A DNA stretch of 6,755 bases from Sphaerochaeta sp. GTDB lineage: Bacteria; Spirochaetota; Spirochaetia; Sphaerochaetales; Sphaerochaetaceae. Positions 1-5,271 of the stretch are shown here, one piece after another. The notes under the pieces were generated by a model. That model ran no database searches. It worked only from the letters and a program-made list of their open reading frames with translations, and was not told the DNA's origin. Numbering within the stretch: the first letter of the stretch is position 1; each line of letters starts with the position of its first letter. Made by a program: the position numbers and the translations under genes. Location of the stretch: assembly GCA_023228445.1 (NCBI GenBank), contig JALOBD010000114.1, positions 1 through 6,755 on the forward strand, read 5' to 3'.

Positions 1-181
1 ACACGTCGAATGCGGCCGACACCTCGCTGACGGTCATCGGTCGTTTCGCTCCCCGGTCCGAGGCCAGGAGGATGTTCGCCCTCTTGATCGCCCTGGCTGA
101 TGACTTCCCCTTGTTGACGATGGCCTTAAGTTTCTTTCGGTCCTCGTCGGTCAATTCGATCATGTACTTGATGGTCGGCAT
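1..181 (-). CDS. IS630-family transposase, N-terminal part (cut by window edge)
   Basis: The reverse strand reads an open frame from the ATG at 181 to the window edge, about 60 codons, beginning MPTIKYMIELTDEDRKKL. The stretch with KYxIELTxEDRxxL, then GKSSARAIKRANILLASD, then MTVSEVSAAFDV, is the typical start of IS630-family transposases: a short lead, then a helix-turn-helix DNA-binding domain (here about residues 30-60) that binds the terminal inverted repeats. The DDE catalytic domain would lie beyond the window. An AAGGAGGAAGT Shine-Dalgarno site at about 188-198 fits this start well. The gene points away from the decayed gene at 255-620, and the element's end must lie in the short gap between them. 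The family call rests on the recognisable N-terminal pattern only. Whether the transposase is intact cannot be seen. Confidence 0.8.
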   Translation of the reverse strand, partial: MPTIKYMIELTDEDRKKLKAIVNKGKSSARAIKRANILLASDRGAKRPMTVSEVSAAFDV

Positions 182-240
182 GGTGGTACTTCCTCCTTGA
201 TTGTAGCATACAAGAAGGGTACACCAGAATGAGGTTTTAT
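1..240 (-). mobile_element. End of an IS630-type insertion sequence (boundary approximate)
   Basis: The transposase start at 181 implies that the element's 5' terminal inverted repeat lies a few tens of bases upstream, roughly 195-240. IS630 elements duplicate a TA dinucleotide, and several TA steps occur there, so the exact junction cannot be chosen without the other end. Homology-like sequence of the neighbouring pseudogene fades at about 240-257, consistent with the element having removed or separated the 3' end of that gene. Confidence 0.4.
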
Positions 241-254
241 ACAACTTTTAGATG

Positions 255-620
255 TTACAAGATACTAGGTTTTTTTCTAGATTTCTTGAATTCACTGTAC
301 TTATGTTCCTTGAAGATGACCAGCATCTCCACCTCAGGTGCCGTAACTACGTTAATAACGTCAATCTTGTGTTCATACGCTTTGCTGAGCTTGAAGGACT
401 ATTTTCTGGAATCAAGGATACGTAATACGGTAATTTTTTGGGGAAACCTTTTACGGAGATACCGCTGTTCGAATGATTTAGCCCCTCTGCACCGAATGGT
501 CTTTTCCTCAAGCAACTAGCTTCGGTTGAAAATCAATCTGTTTGAATCCAAGAGCAGTTCAATGACTGTTTGTTCCGGCGCACCCTCGCAAATGCATGCT
601 ATGTACTTTTCCAGTTTCAT
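255..620 (-). pseudogene. Decayed RloB/TOPRIM-like partner of the AAA ATPase, two in-frame amber codons
   Basis: Reading from the ATG at 620, a single frame gives MKLEKYIACICEGAPEQTVI and continues through a TAG at 516-518 (codon 35) and a second TAG at 399-401 (codon 74) to a TAA at 255-257 (codon 122). The frame keeps clearly protein-like sequence between the stops: RCRGAKSFEQRYLRKRF, ITVLRILDSRK, FKLSKAYEHKIDVINVVTAP, EVEMLVIFKEHKYSEFKKS. The opening CEGxxE resembles the first TOPRIM motif (E-G-x-x-E). The later VVTAPEVEMLVI occupies the place of the conserved ...FELWLL segment of RloB-like proteins. From memory, relatives run to nearly 200 residues, so the 3' third is missing next to the IS630 end. 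The ATG sits 12 bases after the ATPase stop, as in an operon. Reading it as a nuclease-like effector is inference; disruption by two TAGs is direct. Alternatives are amber readthrough or sequence error. Confidence 0.65.
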
Positions 621-632
621 TCTTCTCTACCC

Positions 633-1772
633 TCAGCACCTCTTGAGAGCGTTTCTCAGCTTCATATAGGATTCGTAGAGTGGAGCGGTACCGTCCAGGA
701 GGCTGCTCTGATAAGCGTCACTCTTTTTGATGTCATTGCGCGTGAGCAATGTCGCGAGGTTGTCCACGGTGATGCCTGCCCTGTTTCGTACGATATAGAT
801 GTTGTCGTTGGCATTGAACTCATCCAAGAGTTCTGCATAGTGTGTGGAAAAGACCAGTACAGCGCCCTTGGTGTTGATCGTCTTGTCCATGTAGAACCGT
901 ATCAACGTCGATATTATCTCTTTGTTGAGATGATTTTCCATCTCATCGATGATCAAATACCCTCCACTTTTAAACAACTTCATGGATTGCATAAAGATGT
1001 GGATGCCTTTGATGGTCCCTGAAGAGAGGTAGCGGTTCAGTTCGGAGGCGTGCTGGAGAAGAATTTCGTCCTTGCCCCTGAACTTCAGGCAAATCGGAGC
1101 TTCCTTCTCTGCGCTACTGTAACTCAAGTACTCGATGCTGGGGTCAAAGAATGCGATGAGTTCAGGTGGAATATCTCCTCTCAGCGGGAGGAGGTTGTTG
1201 TTGGTGTATCGCAACATATCAGTGATCATTACTTGCTGGGTCCTGGTCTTATTGAAAGCGACGATGATACTTACATCGTCAAGGAGAAACTCTTCTTCCT
1301 GATCTCTTGTCAGGCTTGCCGTCAGGGTGGAGAAATCCAACAGGTTTCTTTTGTTCTTGATCGTGGTCTCTGGTTTGGAGAAGAGTTGCTCCTCGCCAAT
1401 AATGAGGCGATTCTCACGTCTGTACAAGACTGTATGGAGTTTATTGACCGTGTTGTCATCAGCATAGAAGAAGAGGTCGAATGTTACGTGTTCATCCTCT
1501 TCAAGTCCACTGAAGATCTCAAGGGAGTCGATGGTGTTGATGGGCTCGTTTTTCAAGAGCCGCAGAGCAAAGGCGATTACTTTCAGGAGCGTGGTTTTCC
1601 CCGATGCATTGATACCGATGACCGATAATACGTTGTTCTGATAGTGATTGGAGAAGAGATGGTGCATGGATTCTCTCGCCTCAGCGGAAACTCGCTGTTG
1701 CGCGAAAAAGTTAAATTCAATCTTGCCTGCGAACAATGGCAACCCGGTAACAGCAATTTTTAAGACGTTCAT
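633..1772 (-). CDS. AAA/ABC-type ATPase of the AAA_15/AAA_21 (RloA/OLD-like) class
   Basis: A 379-residue soluble ATPase. Walker A is GINASGKT at residues 53-60. An ABC-signature-like LSSGTIKG lies at about 249-256. Walker B is YLIIDEMENHLN at 272-283 with D276 and E277. The switch histidine is in STH at 309-311. This order, with a long insert of some 190 residues between Walker A and the signature, is that of the SMC/ABC-like ATPases found in RloA, AriA of PARIS, and OLD-related defence systems. It is not a membrane transporter: no membrane segment and no permease nearby. The ATG at 1772 is preceded by AGAGG about six bases upstream. The gene reads into the decayed TOPRIM/RloB-like gene 12 bases downstream, so the pair was probably one transcript. 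The family knowledge suggests the ATPase senses a trigger and holds or activates the nuclease partner; here that partner is broken, leaving the ATPase alone. The exact system name is not certain. Confidence 0.85.
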   Translation of the reverse strand: MNVLKIAVTGLPLFAGKIEFNFFAQQRVSAEARESMHHLFSNHYQNNVLSVIGINASGKTTLLKVIAFALRLLKNEPINTIDSLEIFSGLEEDEHVTFDLFFYADDNTVNKLHTVLYRRENRLIIGEEQLFSKPETTIKNKRNLLDFSTLTASLTRDQEEEFLLDDVSIIVAFNKTRTQQVMITDMLRYTNNNLLPLRGDIPPELIAFFDPSIEYLSYSSAEKEAPICLKFRGKDEILLQHASELNRYLSSGTIKGIHIFMQSMKLFKSGGYLIIDEMENHLNKEIISTLIRFYMDKTINTKGAVLVFSTHYAELLDEFNANDNIYIVRNRAGITVDNLATLLTRNDIKKSDAYQSSLLDGTAPLYESYMKLRNALKRC

Positions 1773-1816
1773 GATAATCCTCTAATAAAAACAGAAAAAC
1801 TGTACCTAATATGTTG

Positions 1817-1844
1817 ATTCTACCATATATACGGTAAATAACAA
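1817..1844 (-). promoter_or_regulatory. Predicted sigma70-type promoter of the AAA ATPase operon
   Basis: On the reverse strand, TTGTTA (1844-1839) and TAGAAT (1822-1817) are separated by 16 bases, a good match to -35 and -10 elements. Transcription would start near 1810, giving a leader of about 37 bases before the ATG at 1772, which contains the AGAGG ribosome binding site. Confidence 0.5.
1821..1836. promoter_or_regulatory. Candidate operator: 16-bp near-palindrome in the promoter spacer
   Basis: The reverse strand reads TACCGTATATATGGTA, an inverted repeat with one mismatched pair. It lies almost exactly between the predicted -35 and -10 boxes of the ATPase promoter and touches the first two bases of the -10. 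A dimeric regulator bound here would block or remodel the promoter. No gene for such a regulator is recognisable in the window, so self-binding by a system component or a distant regulator is possible. Confidence 0.4.
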
Positions 1845-1903
1845 TAGTAGAAACGGGTTATACGATTATACATTGATATGCGATGCTTTAGTGAGGGAGT
1901 ATC

Positions 1904-1966
1904 ATGTTTGGATTCTCTTCCATGCCGGAGAAGCCGAAGAGTAAGTTCCAACGCTGGTATTCATGA
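1904..1966 (+). CDS. Possible 20-residue small protein or gene remnant
   Basis: The ATG at 1904 opens a 20-codon frame starting MFGFSSMPEKPKSK and ending TGA at 1964-1966. A GAGGGAG ribosome-binding-like site lies at 1893-1899, a normal distance upstream. Base composition is less AT-rich than the flanks, as for coding sequence. No family is recognised. It could be a genuine small protein, the 5' stump of a lost gene, or chance. It is the only coding-like stretch between the divergent genes at 633-1772 and 2113-3357. Confidence 0.2.
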   Translation: MFGFSSMPEKPKSKFQRWYS

Positions 1967-1993
1967 GAGATGTACAATTTTACAGGTCATTGA

Positions 1994-2054
1994 TTAACAA
2001 ATTAACACGGTACTATTTAACAAATTAACACATATCTGTTTTACAAATTTACAT
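1994..2054 (+). repeat. Three 15-bp direct repeats at 23-bp spacing (paired TTAACA boxes)
   Basis: TTAACAAATTAACAC occurs at 1994-2008 and again, identically, at 2017-2031. A diverged copy, TTTACAAATTTACAT, follows at 2040-2054. The starts are exactly 23 bp apart. Each copy is itself two TTAACA (or TTTACA) hexamers 8 bp apart, so the region holds six boxes at 1994, 2002, 2017, 2025, 2040 and 2048. The array ends about 60 bp before the DUF4143 ATPase start at 2113 and overlaps its likely -35. This looks like a cooperative protein-binding array for that promoter. Confidence 0.6.
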
Positions 2055-2068
2055 ATCCATTGTACTAT
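2040..2068 (+). promoter_or_regulatory. Possible promoter of the first DUF4143 ATPase gene
   Basis: TTTACA (2040-2045) and TACTAT (2063-2068) are spaced by 17 bases; the -10 is only a partial match, and TATAGG at 2066-2071 is an alternative. The -35 coincides with the third repeat of the 23-bp array, so a protein on the repeats would compete with or recruit polymerase. The ribosome binding site GGGAGGAG lies at 2101-2108. Confidence 0.35.
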
Positions 2069-2112
2069 AGGGTGTGCAATCCCTTCTGCGATCATATATA
2101 GGGAGGAGTGAT

Positions 2113-3357
2113 ATGAGTGAGTACATCAATCGATACGTCGAGTCACTGGTCAATCAGTATCTCTCGTTCATGAGGATCGTCAATATCCGTGGCCCCCGCC
2201 AAAGTGGCAAAACCACTTTGATCAGGCACCTCTCTGATGATTCGTTTGTGTACAGGAATCTTGATGATCCTTCGACATTGGCGGCTGCCAAGGCTGATCC
2301 CGTGTACTTTGTTCGCCATGACGCCAAGGTGATGTGTATTGATGAGATCCAGAAAGCGCCTGAGTTGATCGCAGCCTTGAAGCCGGAAGTAGATTCGAGA
2401 AGAGAGAAGGGACGGTATATCATCACGGGCTCGAGCGATGTGTTCTCACAGGCATCGGTGAAAGAGAGCCTGGCTGGTCGAATCGCGACGGTGAATCTCT
2501 CCACGCTCTCGCTCGGTGAGATCGTGAAGAGCGAGCCGACCTTCCTTGGGCAGTGTGCGCGTTCAACATTTTCCGATGTTGTCCCTGATTGCTCCAAGGA
2601 CATGATCATCGAGTATGCATTGAGGGGAGGGTATCCGGAGGTCTTGGAGCTTGGAGAGATCGAACGGAAGCTGTGGCTACAATCATATGTGAGCACCTTG
2701 CTGGAACATGACCTGGCTCAGATCGCCGATATCAGGCGGCATGACATCATGGGCAACGTACTGGAAATCCTTGCAATGTACTCTTCAAAATCTCTCAACC
2801 ACTATGAGATTGCCGCAAAGGTAGGTGTATCGAGACCGACGCTGCAATCATACTGCTCCTACCTCAAGCAGCTCTTTCTCTTCGACGAGGCGCCGAGTTG
2901 GACGACAACCGATTACAAGAGGGTAGGGAAGCTCTCCACCTGGTTTGCCGCCGACAGCGGTCTTATGGCTGCGGTCTTGCATCTCGATCGCTTGAGGGTA
3001 CTCTCAGATCCCGATGCGCTGGGCAAGCTGGTGGAAACCTTTGTATTCCATGAGCTTTCGGCCCTCCTCTCGGTGCAGCATGAGTACTCAATGTATCGGT
3101 ATCGCGATAATCAGAAGCGCCAGATCGATTTCCTCCTGGAGAAGACGGACCAGCTGGTGGGCCTTGAGGTGAAGGCGAGCGAGACGGTGGGAAGTGATGA
3201 TTTTACTCACCTGAGATGGTTTGCCGCCAACCTTGCGAAGAAGCCGTTTGTGGGCATCGTCCTCTATGCAGGAAGCCGGGTTCTCAGCTTCGGCGACGGG
3301 CTCTGGGCTCTTCCGATCTCGCTGCTCTGGCAGGGGGAGGTCACAGGCTCTGCATGA
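2113..3357 (+). CDS. AAA_14/DUF4143 family ATPase (subgroup A)
   Basis: A 414-residue protein using the ATG at 2113, which follows GGGAGGAG at 2101-2108; a GTG 39 bases upstream has no such site. Walker A is GPRQSGKTT at 27-35 and Walker B is VMCIDEIQ at 73-80 (D77, E78). The sensor-like ITGSSD at 104-109, LAGRI at 120-124 and RGGYPEV at 171-177 are typical of AAA_14. A winged-helix stretch (NHYEIAAKVGVSRPTLQSYC) covers about 229-248. The DUF4143 C-terminus carries GKLVETFVFHEL (304-315), RQIDFLL (336-342) and LEVKA (351-355). E309, D339, E352 and K354 match a PD-(D/E)XK nuclease-like core. The cellular role of this family is not established; members are commonly solitary and duplicated. Sequence is clearly different from the other two copies here, so it is not a recent duplicate of them. 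Its 3' end overlaps the convergent gene by 17 bp. Confidence 0.9.
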   Translation: MSEYINRYVESLVNQYLSFMRIVNIRGPRQSGKTTLIRHLSDDSFVYRNLDDPSTLAAAKADPVYFVRHDAKVMCIDEIQKAPELIAALKPEVDSRREKGRYIITGSSDVFSQASVKESLAGRIATVNLSTLSLGEIVKSEPTFLGQCARSTFSDVVPDCSKDMIIEYALRGGYPEVLELGEIERKLWLQSYVSTLLEHDLAQIADIRRHDIMGNVLEILAMYSSKSLNHYEIAAKVGVSRPTLQSYCSYLKQLFLFDEAPSWTTTDYKRVGKLSTWFAADSGLMAAVLHLDRLRVLSDPDALGKLVETFVFHELSALLSVQHEYSMYRYRDNQKRQIDFLLEKTDQLVGLEVKASETVGSDDFTHLRWFAANLAKKPFVGIVLYAGSRVLSFGDGLWALPISLLWQGEVTGSA

Positions 3358-4702
3358 GGCGTCTGGTCTGCCCCACCAGGTAGAGGGGGAGGGTGACCAA
3401 GGTATAGCGATAGGAGGATTCGGCAAGTGAGGACGTCACCGATTCGACGAGTGGCGTGTTGGTAGAGAAGCGCAGGGCCAGGGAGCGTTCTTTGAGTTCC
3501 ATGAAGCGGTGCAGGGACTTCAGTGTCCCGGTCTTTCCCGCCTTCACCTCGATCGGGAGGATCGTCTGTCCAAGTTGGATGAGGTAGTCGACTTCTGCAT
3601 TTGATTGTGGTTTTTCTCGGCTCCAATGATAGAGCTCAGGCTTTGTGTACTCCCCTTGCCCATAGAGGAGGTGTTGGCCGATGAACTGTTCTGCAAGCTG
3701 GCCTTGGTTGGCGAAGAAGAGCTCTTGTTCGCGAGAGAGGTCGGCGATGGAGAGGCCTTGCAAGGCCAGAAAGAGGCCGATGTCCAGCAGCACCCCCTTG
3801 GACCTTTTTCGGTTGATCTCTGCGCGAAGGGGGAGGTTGTTTGCGCTGCTGTGATAGACACGGTAGATGATACGGGCATATTCGAACAAGGTCAGGATGC
3901 GTGAGACGGTGGTGCTGCGATCTTGGTCAAGGAGGTCCACATAGCGGATCTTCCTGCCGACGGTGATCCCCAACTTGTCATAAACCTCCTGGAGCTTTGC
4001 AAGATCGGTCCTCCCCGTATACTTGGCAAAATCATCGCGATAGGTGTTGAGAATGGAGAACTTGACCTTGTCGGCCTCCAAGAGCGATCCGCTCTGTCGA
4101 TATACCTTGATGACTTCAGGCATCCCGCCGAGCAGGAAGTATGTGCGCAGGTACTCCAATGCCCGCTCATGGATGGCCTGAGGTATCGCCTCCTGAAGCC
4201 CATACCCTTCAAGATATGCCAAGAGCGTATCAGCTCCCATCGCGGCGAGGAACTCCTCATAGGTCATTGGACCCATGAAGAGATACTCAATCCTCCCCAC
4301 CGGCATGGAGAGCTCGTATTGTTCCAAGCCGAATTCAAGAAGGGATCCTGCCGCGATGACGGCAAGTTCGGGCATCTGTTCAAAGAAGTACCGGAGTGAA
4401 CGGATGGCCTCGGGGTTGGCCTGGATCTCATCGAGAAAGAGCACGGTCTTGGTCGGCTCAATGCGGGTGTTGTGCAAGACCTCCAAGGTCTTGATGATCT
4501 CTTTCGGGTCGTTGGTGGAAAAGAGCTGCTTCAGTGCATAGGTTTGTTCAAAATTCACCTCGACCAAGGCCAGATCATTGCGCTGGCAGAAGAGGCGGAC
4601 CAAGGTCGACTTACCCACCTGCCTCGCCCCCCGGATGAGGAGGGGCTTACGGTTAGGGTTCTGATACCAATTAACAAGATACGTCTCTTCTTTTCTTCTC
4701 AT
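3341..4702 (-). CDS. AAA_14/DUF4143 family ATPase (subgroup B, first copy)
   Basis: A 453-residue protein from the ATG at 4702 (MRRKEETYLVNWYQ). The frame is open to an ATG at 4762, but the extra 20 residues look non-homologous and lack a ribosome binding site. Walker A is GARQVGKST at 25-33, Walker B VLFLDEIQ at 87-94 (D91, E92), AGSLLEF at 118-124, PVGRIEYLF at 134-142, LGGMPEV at 191-197. The DUF4143 part has LAEQFIGQHLL (336-346), NAEVDYLI (368-375) and PIEVKAG (383-389), giving E338, D372, E385 and K387 as the PD-(D/E)XK-like set. It ends LPLYLVGQ... like the copy at 5272-6627 and shares many blocks with it (SNAxxDYL, IEVKAG, SLHxFME, LALRF), so these two are paralogues or independent imports of one subgroup. 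No Shine-Dalgarno precedes the start; the promoter suggests a leaderless transcript. The role of the family is unknown. Confidence 0.9.
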   Translation of the reverse strand: MRRKEETYLVNWYQNPNRKPLLIRGARQVGKSTLVRLFCQRNDLALVEVNFEQTYALKQLFSTNDPKEIIKTLEVLHNTRIEPTKTVLFLDEIQANPEAIRSLRYFFEQMPELAVIAAGSLLEFGLEQYELSMPVGRIEYLFMGPMTYEEFLAAMGADTLLAYLEGYGLQEAIPQAIHERALEYLRTYFLLGGMPEVIKVYRQSGSLLEADKVKFSILNTYRDDFAKYTGRTDLAKLQEVYDKLGITVGRKIRYVDLLDQDRSTTVSRILTLFEYARIIYRVYHSSANNLPLRAEINRKRSKGVLLDIGLFLALQGLSIADLSREQELFFANQGQLAEQFIGQHLLYGQGEYTKPELYHWSREKPQSNAEVDYLIQLGQTILPIEVKAGKTGTLKSLHRFMELKERSLALRFSTNTPLVESVTSSLAESSYRYTLVTLPLYLVGQTRRLMQSL

Positions 4703-4708
4703 GAGTTG

Positions 4709-4735
4709 AGTATAACATACAACTTGTAAAATATA
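4709..4735 (-). promoter_or_regulatory. Predicted -10 with overlapping imperfect palindrome; possible leaderless start
   Basis: On the reverse strand TATACT (4714-4709) is followed by six bases and then the ATG at 4702, so transcription would begin at or beside the start codon. No convincing -35 is seen at 16-18 bases upstream. The same place holds an inverted repeat, plus-strand TATAACATACAA (4711-4722), one central base, then TTGTAAAATATA (4724-4735), with 9 of 12 positions complementary and a perfect inner TACAA-C-TTGTA. Confidence 0.3.
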
Positions 4736-4814
4736 AGGGTTAAAACAACACTCTGCATGCAAAAACTAAGGGTAGTTTGTGTATTTTGCACAAGAACACG
4801 TGACGCCATCGTAC

Positions 4815-4843
4815 GTGACTTTGGCATCTGAAAATGATATATT
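4815..4843 (+). promoter_or_regulatory. Possible promoter of the small protein gene
   Basis: GTGACT (4815-4820) and TATATT (4838-4843) are 17 bases apart. The leader would be short, about 14 bases, with AGGAGG (4851-4856) right at its start. ACGTGAC is repeated directly at 4798-4804 and 4813-4819, the second copy covering the -35. Confidence 0.35.
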
Positions 4844-4863
4844 CAAATATAGGAGGATGAGCC

Positions 4864-5094
4864 ATGACTCGAAAAGTGATAAAAGAGTACAGCGGAACAC
4901 GAAAAGAGCGACAGGCGCTCTTCTCCCAAGCCGGTGTGCTTGCCGTCCAAGAGGCGCGCTCAGCGGGTTTGCCCATAACCTATGTGGAGGGAACCAATAT
5001 CATCAGGGACCTCGACGGGAAGAAGGAGATCATCGGGACCGTCGAACCCCGTGTACCGGTCACCAAGAAAAAGATTAAGATTCCACCGCAATGA
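4864..5094 (+). CDS. Small conserved-looking protein of unknown function (76 aa), possible antitoxin-like partner
   Basis: The ATG at 4864 follows AGGAGG at 4851-4856 with seven bases between, one of the best initiation sites in the window. The product is a basic, soluble 76-residue protein: a charged helix-prone first half (MTRKVIKEYSGTRKERQALF, then AGVLAVQEARSAG) and a second half with GLPITYVEGTNIIRDLDGKKE at about 35-55, probably a beta hairpin, ending in a lysine-rich tail. There is no signal peptide or membrane segment. I recall small proteins with this GxPxTYxxG...G(K/H)xE layout near other small mobile modules, but cannot name a family. Its stop overlaps the ATG of a 14-codon frame (ATGA at 5091-5094), which suggests that it once had a co-translated partner. 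The antitoxin idea is inference from size and coupling only. Confidence 0.65.
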   Translation: MTRKVIKEYSGTRKERQALFSQAGVLAVQEARSAGLPITYVEGTNIIRDLDGKKEIIGTVEPRVPVTKKKIKIPPQ

Positions 5095-5135
5095 ATAAAC
5101 GTCTACGTCACGTACTCTCCAAAATCCAAAGCTAA
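5091..5135 (+). pseudogene. 14-codon ORF coupled to the upstream gene; probable stump of a lost partner
   Basis: The ATG at 5091 overlaps the TGA of the preceding gene as ATGA, the usual sign of translational coupling. The frame MNKRLRHVLSKIQS then stops at TAA 5133-5135. A basic amphipathic start like this would suit the first helix of a longer protein. The AT-rich tandem repeat block that controls the next gene begins about 20 bases later, so the remainder of the partner may have been replaced by that module. It could also be a genuine tiny peptide or chance. Confidence 0.3.
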
Positions 5136-5156
5136 TAGGCAAGCCCTACTGTTGAA

Positions 5157-5218
5157 TTGTCACAAAATAGAGGTATTTTGTAACAGATATTGTCACAGAA
5201 TATAGGTATTTTATAACA
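5157..5218 (+). repeat. Tandem pair of 33-bp units, each an inverted repeat and promoter-like
   Basis: Two copies start at 5157 and 5190, 33 bp apart. Unit one is TGTCACAAAATA (5158-5169), GAGG, TATTTTGTAACA (5174-5185), with 11 of 12 arm positions complementary. Unit two is TGTCACAGAATA (5191-5202), TAGG, TATTTTATAACA (5207-5218), with 9 of 12. Each also holds TTGTCA and a TNTAAC box 16 bases apart. The block lies just upstream of the third DUF4143 gene. The spacing of about three helical turns puts both sites on the same DNA face. Confidence 0.6.
5190..5217 (+). promoter_or_regulatory. Predicted promoter of the third DUF4143 ATPase gene (proximal unit)
   Basis: TTGTCA (5190-5195) and TATAAC (5212-5217) are 16 bases apart, near consensus at both boxes. 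Start of transcription would be about 5224, leaving a leader of nearly 50 bases with GAGGGG at 5260-5265. The upstream unit offers a weaker copy, TTGTCA (5157-5162) and TGTAAC (5179-5184). The inverted repeat arms cover the -35 and -10, so a bound protein would directly occlude polymerase. Confidence 0.5.
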
Positions 5219-5271
5219 AATCGCTTGTATTGAGGGAAGCGCCATGCTATTGTTGGGGTGAGGGGACACCC

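Noticed and set aside
229..519. 96-codon plus-strand frame with a hydrophobic stretch
   Set aside because: It is antisense to the decayed TOPRIM/RloB-like gene, whose reverse-strand translation is far more protein-like, and it has no ribosome binding site.
570..1628. Two long plus-strand frames (150 and 192 codons) opposite the AAA ATPase
   Set aside because: They are antisense shadows; the reverse-strand ATPase has full Walker and signature motifs over the same bases.
1994..2054. CRISPR-like array
   Set aside because: Repeats are 15 bp with only 8 bp between them, with three copies and no cas genes; a regulatory array fits better.
2074..2112. GTG start 13 codons upstream for the first DUF4143 gene
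   Set aside because: The ATG at 2113 has GGGAGGAG at the right distance; the GTG has no such site and would lie very near the predicted transcription start.
4703..4762. Longer start of the second DUF4143 gene at 4762
   Set aside because: The 20 extra residues are unlike the family N-terminus, lack a ribosome binding site, and cross the predicted -10.
5158..5185. Inverted repeat as an intrinsic terminator for the small gene
   Set aside because: The stem is AT-rich and weak, no T run follows, and the unit is duplicated with promoter boxes, so an operator reading is better.
5230..5271. TTG start 14 codons upstream for the third DUF4143 gene
   Set aside because: The ATG at 5272 with GAGGGG six bases before it matches the family N-terminus and the paralogue's start.
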